Assembly (NCBI RefSeq): GCF_019656335.1
Contig: NZ_BPLZ01000001.1
Coordinates: 186,001-250,000 of the forward strand
Length of the DNA stretch: 64,000 nt
From: Pseudomonas sp. NCCP-436
Lineage (GTDB): Bacteria > Pseudomonadota > Gammaproteobacteria > Pseudomonadales > Pseudomonadaceae
Reading direction: 5' to 3'
The notes below the pieces were generated by a model. That model was not told where the DNA came from, did no database searches, and saw only the letters and a list, made by a program, of their open reading frames with translations. Below, in pieces: positions 9,066 to 17,490 of the stretch (the first letter of the stretch is position 1; each line of letters starts with the position of its first letter). The position numbers and the translations under genes are program-made.

Positions 9066-9933
9066 TTTCTGAGCTGCCTGTGCGGCAGTGAAGTTTCGCC
9101 GGGCCGCTTCGCGGGCGACCACGATTTTCTGAGCTGCCTGTGCGGCAGTGAAGCAATTGGTCAGCGGCTCGTCCGCGAGCGGCGTTTTCTGAGCTGCCTG
9201 TGCGGCAGTGAAGTAAAGCCTTAAGCTCAGCAAGACGGGCGTCCATTTCTGAGCTGCCTGTGCGGCAGTGAAGAATCTGCCACGATTAACCGCCCAGCTC
9301 GATTATTTCTGAGCTGCCTGTGCGGCAGTGAAGCGAGGCGGCTGTATACGTTCAGGCGTGTCGCGTTTCTGAGCTGCCTGTGCGGCAGTGAAGGAGCCGG
9401 TTCGCGCTGGCAGCCTGATCGACTTTTTCTGAGCTGCCTGTGCGGCAGTGAAGACCGCCGTCTCGAAGGCGTTCAACACCGGCAATTTCTGAGCTGCCTG
9501 TGCGGCAGTGAAGTCCGCGGCATCAACCTGGAGTAAAAGGGTAATTTTCTGAGCTGCCTGTGCGGCAGTGAAGGCGCCGTGGCCGGTCTATCTGGCTCTG
9601 GCGATTTTCTGAGCTGCCTGTGCGGCAGTGAAGGATGATCGAGGAAGAGGCCGGCATAGACGCACTTTCTGAGCTGCCTGTGCGGCAGTGAAGTTCCATC
9701 AATCGATGGCTCAACGGTATTGGTTTTTCTGAGCTGCCTGTGCGGCAGTGAAGCCCGCCTTTCACCTGGCGCTGCGCTTCCTCCATTTCTGAGCTGCCTG
9801 TGCGGCAGTGAAGTTCAAACTGGATATTGAGGCGGTCGATCTCAGTTTCTGAGCTGCCTGTGCGGCAGTGAAGATAGTCGGTATGGGATTCCATACCAAT
9901 TTGGGTTTCTGAGCTGCCTGTGCGGCAGTGAAG
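9066..9933 (-). CRISPR. Type I-F CRISPR array, 15 repeats and 14 spacers
   Basis: The 28-bp repeat (plus strand begins TTTCTGAGCTGCC and ends GGCAGTGAAG) recurs every 60 bp exactly, with 32-bp spacers. On the transcribed minus strand it begins CTTCACTGCC, contains the stem CTGCC-GCACA-GGCAG and ends CTCAGAAA, the form cleaved by Cas6f to leave an 8-nt 5' handle. All 15 repeats look identical, including the one at the hydrolase end. The leader side is at 9934-10063, next to cas6f, so the newest spacer should be 9874-9905. Type I-F is confirmed by the adjoining cas genes. Confidence 0.98.
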
Positions 9934-9941
9934 AAGAGCTT

Positions 9942-9983
9942 AACACCCTCCAGGCCTGCGCAGTAAAAGGCCTGGAGGGTGTT
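9942..9983. repeat. Perfect 16-bp inverted repeat in the CRISPR leader
   Basis: AACACCCTCCAGGCCT (9942-9957) and AGGCCTGGAGGGTGTT (9968-9983) are exact complements around a 10-base loop. It begins 8 bases from the leader-proximal repeat. Read on the array strand it is followed by AAGCTCTT, not a U-run, so it is not an ordinary terminator. Role unknown. Confidence 0.9.
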
Positions 9984-10017
9984 GGTGCGTCCAATACCCT
10001 ATTTTTTAGCCGCTTTG

Positions 10018-10030
10018 TAACTCATTGATT
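10018..10030 (-). promoter_or_regulatory. IHF consensus site in the CRISPR leader
   Basis: On the minus strand AATCAATGAGTTA matches the IHF consensus WATCAANNNNTTR at every defined position. It lies about 85-97 bp upstream of the first repeat, in the AT-rich part of the leader. IHF bending of the leader is required for spacer integration in studied type I-E and I-F systems. Function here is inferred. Confidence 0.7.
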
Positions 10031-10063
10031 TTTAAAGAGCTAAATTTACGGCTGAAAAAAGGG

Positions 10064-10627
10064 TCAGAACCAGGGCACGCTGGCGGTACTGCTTAGGCCG
10101 TAGCGGTTGAAGGTTCCGGGTTGTGGGCTGTCGAGCAGTGGCCCGTGGCGGATAAAGAGGTTAAAGCGCTCCCCCGAGCTGTTGCTGCGTATGGCCACAT
10201 AGGGCAGGTTGCAGCGTTTGCCGGCGCTGTCCGGGATGCGCTGGCGGGCTTCCTCAAGGCTAATGCCGTGGCGCTTGATCAGGCGCCGGCGGGCGCGCTC
10301 GGGGTTGCTGTCGACCTGTACGCGGCTGACCAGGCGATGCTTTGCCCCAGCCGGTACCTGTGCCAGCTCTCCGGTATGCAGGTGGTCGCGCATGCCGCTC
10401 AGCCAGTTAAGTGCCAGCAGTTTATCCAGTGCCTCGGCGCTGCCGTGCAGGCGCAGACAATCGCCCAGGCCATGCCCGCCTGATTCGACGGCAGGGAAGC
10501 TGACGCCAATATCGTTGCGGCCCAGATCGCATAGACCCCGATGGAGTTTGCTGAACAGCGCACTCATCAACTGAGTGGCGGCAAACTCCGGGTCGGGCAG
10601 CAGTTTTAGGTCAAGGTAGTAATCCAT
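10064..10627 (-). CDS. cas6f: Cas6f (Csy4) crRNA endoribonuclease
   Basis: The product has 187 residues, the usual Csy4 length. The catalytic and RNA-contact residues known from P. aeruginosa Csy4 are all at the same positions: His29 (KLHRGL), Ser148 (AIRSNS) and Phe155 (GERF), plus the arginine-rich helix with Arg115 and Arg119. It cuts the repeat hairpin to make crRNAs and remains bound in the Csy complex. It starts 3 bases after csy3 and is the last cas gene before the leader. Confidence 0.97.
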   Translation of the reverse strand: MDYYLDLKLLPDPEFAATQLMSALFSKLHRGLCDLGRNDIGVSFPAVESGGHGLGDCLRLHGSAEALDKLLALNWLSGMRDHLHTGELAQVPAGAKHRLVSRVQVDSNPERARRRLIKRHGISLEEARQRIPDSAGKRCNLPYVAIRSNSSGERFNLFIRHGPLLDSPQPGTFNRYGLSSTASVPWF

Positions 10628-10630
10628 GGC

Positions 10631-11671
10631 TTAGCCCTTGTCGGAGTCGCCAAACACACCGCCACGAATCAGCGTGGCCATAACAAAGTGCTGCTGCTCG
10701 GTGGCTGGCGCCTTGTCTTTCAGTACCCAGTTATCCAGCAGGTTGTAGAAGTCCATTTTCTGCTTGGGCTGGCGATAGGCTTTGCCTTGTGTGGTGACGG
10801 AGCCGTAGGGCTCGATGGCAATAGGGCCGTTGATTTCGGCGCCTTCGTACCAGGTGTCGATGCTGCGCAAAGCGTTGCCGATTTTTTGCGAGTGAATGCC
10901 GGCGACTTCGTTAACTTTATAAAGAGTTTTGCTCTTTTCGCCCCGGCCACGGTCAAGGATCAGCTCTTGGGACGGGAAGACCTCCTGCCCATTTCCCATA
11001 CGGACAAAAGCCGTCACTTGCAGCAGCACATGATGTTCGCCGGCCAGCCCGGAGGCGATCAGGGCGCTAAGTTGTGCGAGATTGTCAGCCTGCTGGTGAT
11101 CGGCGGGTTTGTCGAAGTTGCGCAGGGAAAAGGCGAAGGCATCGAAGGTCCACTGCTTCTGTGCCTTCCCGTCTACCAGGTGGCTAACCTGCACTTCAAC
11201 CTGCTCCGCACCGATGCGGTTACGCCACAGGAAGCGGCCGTTGGCCAGGTTATGGGCGTAGCGGCGAGCCAGTTCAGTAAAACCGTGGCTGTCTACGTAG
11301 CCTTTTACCGTGGCCAGCAGTTTGTCGCGGTAGGCCGCCTCGTTGCAGGCGGAGGGTTCCCCGGTGCCGGCCAGCACACGCAGGGTGAACTGAACCTTGA
11401 GGGTGTCTGCATCAGCAGGCAGGGCGGCAACGTCTACGGTTTGCAGGTTGGGGTTTTCGATGGCGGCATCGAGCTTGGCTGGATCCTGATCCTTGGTTTT
11501 CAGGCGGTTGGAAATGGTGCCGCGGACAGACTTCTCGCGCACGGCAATCGGGCTCCAGTCCGCACTGTTGTCGCGCGTGGTCCAGTTGCCGGCGTAGAGC
11601 AGGGCGTCGGAGGGGTCCAGCTTGCGCTCAAAAGCCAGTACGGATGCGGTTTTCAGGGCTGCGTTGCTCAT
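10631..11671 (-). CDS. csy3: Cas7f (Csy3) backbone subunit
   Basis: The product has 346 residues. The N-terminus ([20 protein letters not shown]) and the segment [11 protein letters not shown] are typical Csy3. Six copies form the helical backbone of the type I-F surveillance complex along the crRNA. It lies 21 bases after csy2 and 3 bases before cas6f in the same operon. No defects seen. Confidence 0.96.
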   Translation of the reverse strand: MSNAALKTASVLAFERKLDPSDALLYAGNWTTRDNSADWSPIAVREKSVRGTISNRLKTKDQDPAKLDAAIENPNLQTVDVAALPADADTLKVQFTLRVLAGTGEPSACNEAAYRDKLLATVKGYVDSHGFTELARRYAHNLANGRFLWRNRIGAEQVEVQVSHLVDGKAQKQWTFDAFAFSLRNFDKPADHQQADNLAQLSALIASGLAGEHHVLLQVTAFVRMGNGQEVFPSQELILDRGRGEKSKTLYKVNEVAGIHSQKIGNALRSIDTWYEGAEINGPIAIEPYGSVTTQGKAYRQPKQKMDFYNLLDNWVLKDKAPATEQQHFVMATLIRGGVFGDSDKG

Positions 11672-11692
11672 CGTTAATATCCTTATCAGTGA

Positions 11693-12667
11693 TTAGTCGA
11701 GTTCAATAACCGGCGCTGACCGGTAGTCATTGCGGCAGCGATAGAGGCCGCTTTCGGGTTGGCTGTCGGTGTACCACAGCAGTTGTTGCGGAGCGTTCAG
11801 ACGGTGCGGGCTGATCCATTCGCCGATGCCGTAGAGGCTTTCGACGAAACAGAACGGCACGCTGCGGTCACGTACATTGGTCACGCTACCTGCGGCGTGC
11901 AGCTCGCCAAGAGCGCCGTAGCCGACCGGGATGGGGACGATCCAGCCAAGGCCTTTGCGGTCATGTTGCCAGGCCTCTTTACCCTCATCGTCGGCTTGCC
12001 ATTGCCAGTTGATACGCGCCAGTGACAGCCAGGCATCCAAGCGGGTGGCCTGCGGTTGGCTGGCTTGCAGCGCTTGATGGCGTTGTTCCAGCAAATCCTC
12101 GCGCTCAACCAGGGCAAAACCCGGCAGCAGGCGTAGTTTGAGTTTGCGAAAGAGTTCATCACGGCCTTCTTCATCTCCCGTCATAGACATGACATAGGGA
12201 CGTTGACGTGCGGATGGCAATGCCGCTTCAAGCACGCTGCCGCCGGCAATGCGCATTTGGCTGAGCAGCTCGCGTACCTGTCTGGCGATATCCACCGCTG
12301 TTTGCGGGTTTTCCAGCGCCTGGCTTTGCACGGCAAAAATCAGGCTGATATCCAGGTGGATGCGGCCCTCCTCAACAATGGCCAGGGTGCTGCCGTCTTT
12401 GTCGACCGGGTTGCGGGTCAGGCGAAACGCGCTGACGAAGTCGCTATCGGTAATTTGCTCTTCAAAGTCGTGAGCCACCACGCCAACGGCGTTAAAGCGC
12501 AGATCCAGCCCGGCGGCCCGGGCCTTGCGCTCCAGCGCCCACATCAGCCCGGTAAAGGCGGTGATGGAGGGAAACCCGTGGGTCAGCGGGCTGGAAATGG
12601 CATTGGCGTTTTGTACCCGCAGGCGGGGGATCACCAGCAGGTGTTCAAAGTAGGGGCACTCAGCCAT
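11693..12667 (-). CDS. csy2: Cas5f (Csy2) surveillance-complex subunit
   Basis: The product has 324 residues from the ATG at 12667 (MAECPYFEHLLVIPRLRVQN). The frame extends upstream, but this start gives the canonical N-terminus and an 8-base overlap with the end of csy1, typical of coupled cas genes. The stretch NANAISSPLTHGFPSITAF is characteristic. Csy2 pairs with Csy1 at the 5' handle of the crRNA and takes part in PAM recognition. Confidence 0.95.
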   Translation of the reverse strand: MAECPYFEHLLVIPRLRVQNANAISSPLTHGFPSITAFTGLMWALERKARAAGLDLRFNAVGVVAHDFEEQITDSDFVSAFRLTRNPVDKDGSTLAIVEEGRIHLDISLIFAVQSQALENPQTAVDIARQVRELLSQMRIAGGSVLEAALPSARQRPYVMSMTGDEEGRDELFRKLKLRLLPGFALVEREDLLEQRHQALQASQPQATRLDAWLSLARINWQWQADDEGKEAWQHDRKGLGWIVPIPVGYGALGELHAAGSVTNVRDRSVPFCFVESLYGIGEWISPHRLNAPQQLLWYTDSQPESGLYRCRNDYRSAPVIELD

Positions 12668-14018
12668 GCTGCACCTCCGCCTCAGGGTTTGCACTGGGCA
12701 CACGCCGGCGCTGCATGGTCGCTGGCCACTGCGCGTCAATCAGTGCCTGGCGCGCCCAATGTGCGTGTTCGGCATCACCTACCGGCAGGTCATGGCTGCG
12801 CAAAATGGCGTTAAGCCAATTGCCGAAGGCATGGGCGACCTGATCGGGCCAATCCTTCTGTTCATAGGCGACTGAGAAGGCCCGGTCTTCTTCCAGGTGG
12901 CTCACCCGTGGCGGCAGCGTGGCACGCTCGGGATCCAGCCAGAGTTTTTCGTACTCGGGCAGGCGGCAGTCCGGGTCGCGGCTCCAGCCAGGTTGAAGCT
13001 GGGCATGCAGGGTGGCGCCGAATGCGGCCAGTGATTCGCCCAAGGCCCGCTCAATACGCTTGCGCTTATGGCGGGTTTCTAGGGTCGCGGAGGGATTGCT
13101 TTTCAGCAGCGCGATCAAGGCCTGAAGCAACTCCGGCACCTCTTCAAAGCGGGCGAAGCGCGGCAATGTTGAGTCAATAAACAGCAAGTGACGCGGGCGG
13201 TTGTGCTGCCAGGATGGCGGCAGTGAGGCCAGCAGGTAGTTGACCCCGCCACGCTCACTGTTGAGTTGGCTGATGTTTTGCGGCTTGGTGCCACCGAGCT
13301 TACGCACGACTAAGTCGCGGTAATCGCGGTAGGTGTCGTCGTGGCTTTTTTTGTCGCGTTTGGCCTGGCGCGCCAGCTTGTTGCGCTCACCAAAACGCGC
13401 CTCGTTAATTTCCTGATGCACCGTATGGGCCAGGCTGCTGGCGAACATCGGTTGCAGCAGGTGATAGCCGCTATCGTCTGCGGGTTCACCGCTGACGCAC
13501 CAGTAGAGTTGTTTGGCCAGGGTATGAGAGGCCGGTTTATCGCTGCTGCGTAGCAGCCCTTTGAATGCGCTGGCCCATTGCTTGGCAATTTCGCTGTCGG
13601 GATGCAAGGCGGCCAGCAGGTCGCTATCGTCGGCCTGGAGCCAATCCAGCAAACGGCGGCCTTCCACCTCGATTTTCAGAAATTTGTACACGTCCAGCGC
13701 AGCGGCGTTGCCAACGATGTCGTCATCGTAGTGCTCGCCCAGCAAGTGACTGCCAATTTCGCTGTGTGTGGGCAAGCCCTGTGGCCGGATGTACAGGCTG
13801 CTACCCCGTGCATCCGGGTGGGTGGCTTTGAGCACATGGGTCACAGCCTGGATTTGCGACACCCGCCGCGCGGCGTCGGCCAGCCAGGTTGAGTAGTCGT
13901 ATTTGGCAGCGGCCTCTACCGCCGCATCTTCCTTCAAGCCCTTTAGCTTGGTCTCGCGCCTTTCATCAATGAAGGCGGAGATGGCGTTTAGGAATGCTGT
14001 TTTGCGTTCATGTCCCAT
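12660..14018 (-). CDS. csy1: Cas8f (Csy1) large subunit
   Basis: The product has 452 residues and resembles Csy1: an N-terminal helical part with QIQAVTHVLKATHPDARGSS, and the internal GGTKPQNISQLNSERGG motif typical of the family. Csy1 reads the GG PAM and opens target DNA in type I-F. The ATG at 14018 has GGAGG 5 bases upstream. It is 61 bases downstream of cas2/3 and overlaps csy2 by 8 bases. Intact. Confidence 0.95.
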   Translation of the reverse strand: MGHERKTAFLNAISAFIDERRETKLKGLKEDAAVEAAAKYDYSTWLADAARRVSQIQAVTHVLKATHPDARGSSLYIRPQGLPTHSEIGSHLLGEHYDDDIVGNAAALDVYKFLKIEVEGRRLLDWLQADDSDLLAALHPDSEIAKQWASAFKGLLRSSDKPASHTLAKQLYWCVSGEPADDSGYHLLQPMFASSLAHTVHQEINEARFGERNKLARQAKRDKKSHDDTYRDYRDLVVRKLGGTKPQNISQLNSERGGVNYLLASLPPSWQHNRPRHLLFIDSTLPRFARFEEVPELLQALIALLKSNPSATLETRHKRKRIERALGESLAAFGATLHAQLQPGWSRDPDCRLPEYEKLWLDPERATLPPRVSHLEEDRAFSVAYEQKDWPDQVAHAFGNWLNAILRSHDLPVGDAEHAHWARQALIDAQWPATMQRRRVPSANPEAEVQHG

Positions 14019-14079
14019 CGCATCCTCCCATGGCTTAACTCCTGTTTGCCGAGCAGATCATTGGTACAGATCCTTTGGC

Positions 14080-17000
14080 TTAGTGCTTTCTTCTTCCAAA
14101 CCCCAACATCGGGTGATAGCGCCAGCCTTGCGTATAGTTCGGCACGCTGACGGTGGTGAAACGTTCGGCGCAGTGTTGCAGTGACAGGCCTTGCGCTTCG
14201 GCCTGTTCATTGAGCAGTTTCAGCAGGTCGTGCTGCTCCCAAAAGCTGATGCCAGGACCAAGATTCGGCTGCAGGTAGACGACCTGGCTTTCCGCGCGGG
14301 TGTAGATCGCGCGCTGTTTGCCTTTGGCCGCTTGATGAATGCGGTGAACGATCAGTTGTTCGCCGTCATCGTCCGGCAGGAACAGCAGGTCTTCCTCAAA
14401 ACCCGGATCGTCCCGGAACGGCTGCTGCTGCGGCAGTGCCCAGGTCAGTGCGGCATCAGGAAATTGCCAGGCGCAGGCGGCGTCCAGCTCCAGGCCGGCG
14501 GGTTTTACCCCGCGTTGCGCACGGGGAGCAGCGTTGCGCGGCTTGGGCAGCATTTGTTCGGCCAGGCGGGCATGTTCCAGATCGACCAGGCTGGTTTTCG
14601 GTTGCCACTGCGGCATGGGCCTTGGCTGGATGCGCGGGGTCGCGGTAATGATCTGGTATTCGTCGGGTTGCAGCAGATTGCCCAGGCGGCGTTTGACCAG
14701 CCGGAAGGGGCTGTCAATGCGTCGGCTGTCGCTTTCAAAGCCCGGATGGATAAACGCGGCCAGGGGATAACCCTGATCCCCTTTGTCCGGCGAGAAATAC
14801 TTCAGGTTGGTCTCGAAAATCAGAATATTGGGCGTCTGGCAGGGCCGATTGCGGTGGCGCTGCACGCGTCCGGCCAATTGGATCAGCGAGCGCATGGACG
14901 AAGGCTCGACCACCGCCCAGTCGTAATCGTGGTCGCGGCCCACTTCGGTCACCGGCGAGCCGAGCACCACGAACAACTGATTGGCCTCTGGGTGCTGGTC
15001 GATGGCAGCGCGGACGCTGGCGTGCTCATAAGTAGCTTCGGCGTTGCGCCGGTTCAGGCAGGTGTCCAGTTGATGCTCAATGGCCGAGCGCAGCAGCAGT
15101 GGGAAGCGTGAGTGATAGACGCACAGGTGGATGCGGTAGCCATCCGGTGCACCGAGGCGCAGCAGCTCCAGCGCAACGTCGAACAGCGGGCCGATATTGG
15201 CCATGCGCACCAGGCCGAAACTGACTCGCTTGCCGCTGTGAGGGCAGGTTTCGTGGTGACGCTTGTGGGCCTGAATGATCGCTTTTTGCACCTCGCCGGC
15301 AAAGGCGCTGCGCACCGCGTCTTCCTGTTTGGCGCTGATCTCCAGCGGCAGCAGTTCGGCGCGGCGCCTGGCGCCCTCTTGTTCAGTGACCTGCGCCAGT
15401 GATTGCACGCGGCGTTGTACAAATTGTTGGTGGGCGCTGTTGAACTGCTGGGCATCGCTGCAGGTGGCCTGTTGCGGGGCGAACTCATCCAGCCACAGGC
15501 AGGCAATCTGTAGGGCGCTGTCCTGCCCGCCATGTTGCCCGCGATTGCGCTGGTACTGTTGCCGACCGGCGCGGTAGGCCTGAAACATGCCATCGACCAG
15601 TGCTGGCGGCAGCGTGGCCGAGGACAGCAGCACGCGGCTGCCGAGCAGGCCTGCCCAGTGCACCAGACGGGTAAGAGCGGGAAGATCGGCCAGGTCGAAG
15701 TCGTCCAGTTCATCCAACACCAGATCGCTGCTCATCAGGCGCAGCATGGGGGCGATTTGCCGTCCGGCGCGCTGGGCTTCGGTGGCGGGCATCAGGTGGT
15801 CGATGGTGCAGACCAGCATGGGCGCCGACAGCAGCGAGCGAATGCGCTCATCGTGCATGGCTTTGGCCAGTAGCGGGTGATCGGCGTGCTGGCCTTCGTA
15901 GAGCACGTGGCTGTCTTCTTCGAGCAGCGCCTGGATCGACTCCGAGCCAGTGTTGTGGGCTTGCTCCTGGTAGTACTCAAACAGGCGGCGGCTGGCCGAG
16001 CCGCCCACGCGGATGGCCAGCTCGTCGTCGCTCAAATGCAGGTCTTCGCGGTAGCTGCGTCCAGTTTGCAGGGTGAGGGTGCGCAGGCCCAGGGCGAAGG
16101 TGGCGCGCATGCCCTGCTGCGGATCGGCCAGAGCATAGAGCACACGTGCGTTGGCCAGCGTCTTGCCACAGCCGGTTGAGGCCATGTTGATGATAAATGC
16201 GCCGTGTTCGGCGGCCTGTTCACGCAGGGTTGTGGCGGCATCAAAGGCTCTGTCTTGCCAGCGGAAGCGTTCGCTGGCGCTGCGTTTCTTTAAACCGCGA
16301 TGGCGCGCCAGGCGCGGCAGGTAACGTTCAAAGCCGGGCAGGCTGTGGCAGATGCTGCCCGCCATACGGGCGACGCCCAGCAGGTGCTCGTCCAGCGGCT
16401 GCTTCAGTTTCCCGTCGCGGTCGGTATTGGCGTAAAGCCTGCAGGCACTGTCGCCCTTGATGCGCTGTGTCGAATCGGCAGGCAGGCTGGAATAGTGATG
16501 GTCAGCCAGCATCAGGCACAGGCGCGCCAGGTGCATCACGTATGGGTTGCCCAGCCAGCTTTGCCGGTCAGCTCTGCTGTTGAGTGCCAACAGGCGAGTG
16601 GCCAGTTTGGCGGCCTGGGTACGCCATTTGGGCAGCACCACGGGTAACTCGTCGGCAAACTGCCAATAAGGGCTGATGGCTTCTGGCTCGGCACTTTGGC
16701 GCTGTTCGTTCCAGTCGTGCTCCACCATTTGCAGCAGGTTCGCCAGTTGACTGGCATTGAAGGTTTTGGACTTTTGTCCAAACCAGCTCTTGCCATCCTC
16801 CGCTGTGGTGCAGGGCAGTACTGGCAGCCGGTGATGGGTGACGACCAGCCAGGCGATGGCTGCAGCCAGTGGCGGCAAGTCTTTAAAGGGCGCTGGAGCC
16901 TGTGGGTCTAATCCGTCGCGCCAGTAACGTTCGGGGGCCAGCCAGTGGGTGTCGTCCAGGTTGTCGGGATTGGCCATGCGTTGCAGCCAGGTGACGTCAT

Positions 17001-17490
17001 CATCCGGGCCGACAAAAGCAAGAAACAGGCGCAGCGATACCCATTCGTGGCGATACAGGTTTCTTTCCCGGTGGTTATCACGCAGGCGTTGCTGGAAGGC
17101 GACGCTGGCTTTGCCCAGGTCGTGCAATAGCGCCGCCATCTGCGCCAGCAGCTTGATGTCCTCGCCGCTGTGCCAGTCATTCTCGTCATCCTTGCGCAGC
17201 ACGTCACGGCGGCTGGTATTGGTCGGCACGGCGCCCTGCTCGTTGAAGCGGCTGGCATCGCCGACGATCCACAGCAGCTCGCTATGGTCTTTGCCGCGAA
17301 TCCAGTGGCAGGCCACGGCGGTGTTCTTACGGGCGGTTTTACGCAACAGTTTGCGCAGAGTATCCAGGCCCGCTTGGGTGATGGGGGTTTGCCAGGTGCG
17401 CTCGCCACGGCGCTCGGCGAATTGATCGAGGATGCGGCGGGTTTCGGTCAGTGCGCGTTTTTCGCACTGGGAGATCAGCAGGATGTTCAT
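14080..17490 (-). CDS. cas3: Cas2-Cas3 fusion, nuclease-helicase (Cas3f)
   Basis: The product has 1136 residues, as expected for the I-F fusion. Residues 1 to about 95 form a Cas2-like domain (MNILLISQCEKRALTETRRI). The HD nuclease domain has LLHDLGK with His123-Asp124. The SF2 helicase has Walker A STGCGKT at 438-444 and motif II DELD at 593-596. It degrades DNA marked by the Csy complex, and through the Cas2 part it joins Cas1 in spacer acquisition. Its ATG overlaps the cas1 stop (ATGA). All main motifs are present, so interference should be functional. Confidence 0.96.
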   Translation of the reverse strand: MNILLISQCEKRALTETRRILDQFAERRGERTWQTPITQAGLDTLRKLLRKTARKNTAVACHWIRGKDHSELLWIVGDASRFNEQGAVPTNTSRRDVLRKDDENDWHSGEDIKLLAQMAALLHDLGKASVAFQQRLRDNHRERNLYRHEWVSLRLFLAFVGPDDDVTWLQRMANPDNLDDTHWLAPERYWRDGLDPQAPAPFKDLPPLAAAIAWLVVTHHRLPVLPCTTAEDGKSWFGQKSKTFNASQLANLLQMVEHDWNEQRQSAEPEAISPYWQFADELPVVLPKWRTQAAKLATRLLALNSRADRQSWLGNPYVMHLARLCLMLADHHYSSLPADSTQRIKGDSACRLYANTDRDGKLKQPLDEHLLGVARMAGSICHSLPGFERYLPRLARHRGLKKRSASERFRWQDRAFDAATTLREQAAEHGAFIINMASTGCGKTLANARVLYALADPQQGMRATFALGLRTLTLQTGRSYREDLHLSDDELAIRVGGSASRRLFEYYQEQAHNTGSESIQALLEEDSHVLYEGQHADHPLLAKAMHDERIRSLLSAPMLVCTIDHLMPATEAQRAGRQIAPMLRLMSSDLVLDELDDFDLADLPALTRLVHWAGLLGSRVLLSSATLPPALVDGMFQAYRAGRQQYQRNRGQHGGQDSALQIACLWLDEFAPQQATCSDAQQFNSAHQQFVQRRVQSLAQVTEQEGARRRAELLPLEISAKQEDAVRSAFAGEVQKAIIQAHKRHHETCPHSGKRVSFGLVRMANIGPLFDVALELLRLGAPDGYRIHLCVYHSRFPLLLRSAIEHQLDTCLNRRNAEATYEHASVRAAIDQHPEANQLFVVLGSPVTEVGRDHDYDWAVVEPSSMRSLIQLAGRVQRHRNRPCQTPNILIFETNLKYFSPDKGDQGYPLAAFIHPGFESDSRRIDSPFRLVKRRLGNLLQPDEYQIITATPRIQPRPMPQWQPKTSLVDLEHARLAEQMLPKPRNAAPRAQRGVKPAGLELDAACAWQFPDAALTWALPQQQPFRDDPGFEEDLLFLPDDDGEQLIVHRIHQAAKGKQRAIYTRAESQVVYLQPNLGPGISFWEQHDLLKLLNEQAEAQGLSLQHCAERFTTVSVPNYTQGWRYHPMLGFGRRKH

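Noticed and set aside
9066-9933. Open reading frames through the CRISPR array encoding repeats such as LHCRTGSSE and FTAAQAAQK
   Set aside because: The 60-bp unit is a multiple of three, so frames stay open by arithmetic. The periodic repeats and adjoining cas genes show this is a CRISPR array, not a coding region.
9942-9983. Intrinsic terminator in the CRISPR leader
   Set aside because: No U-run follows the stem in the array direction, and a terminator here would silence the array.
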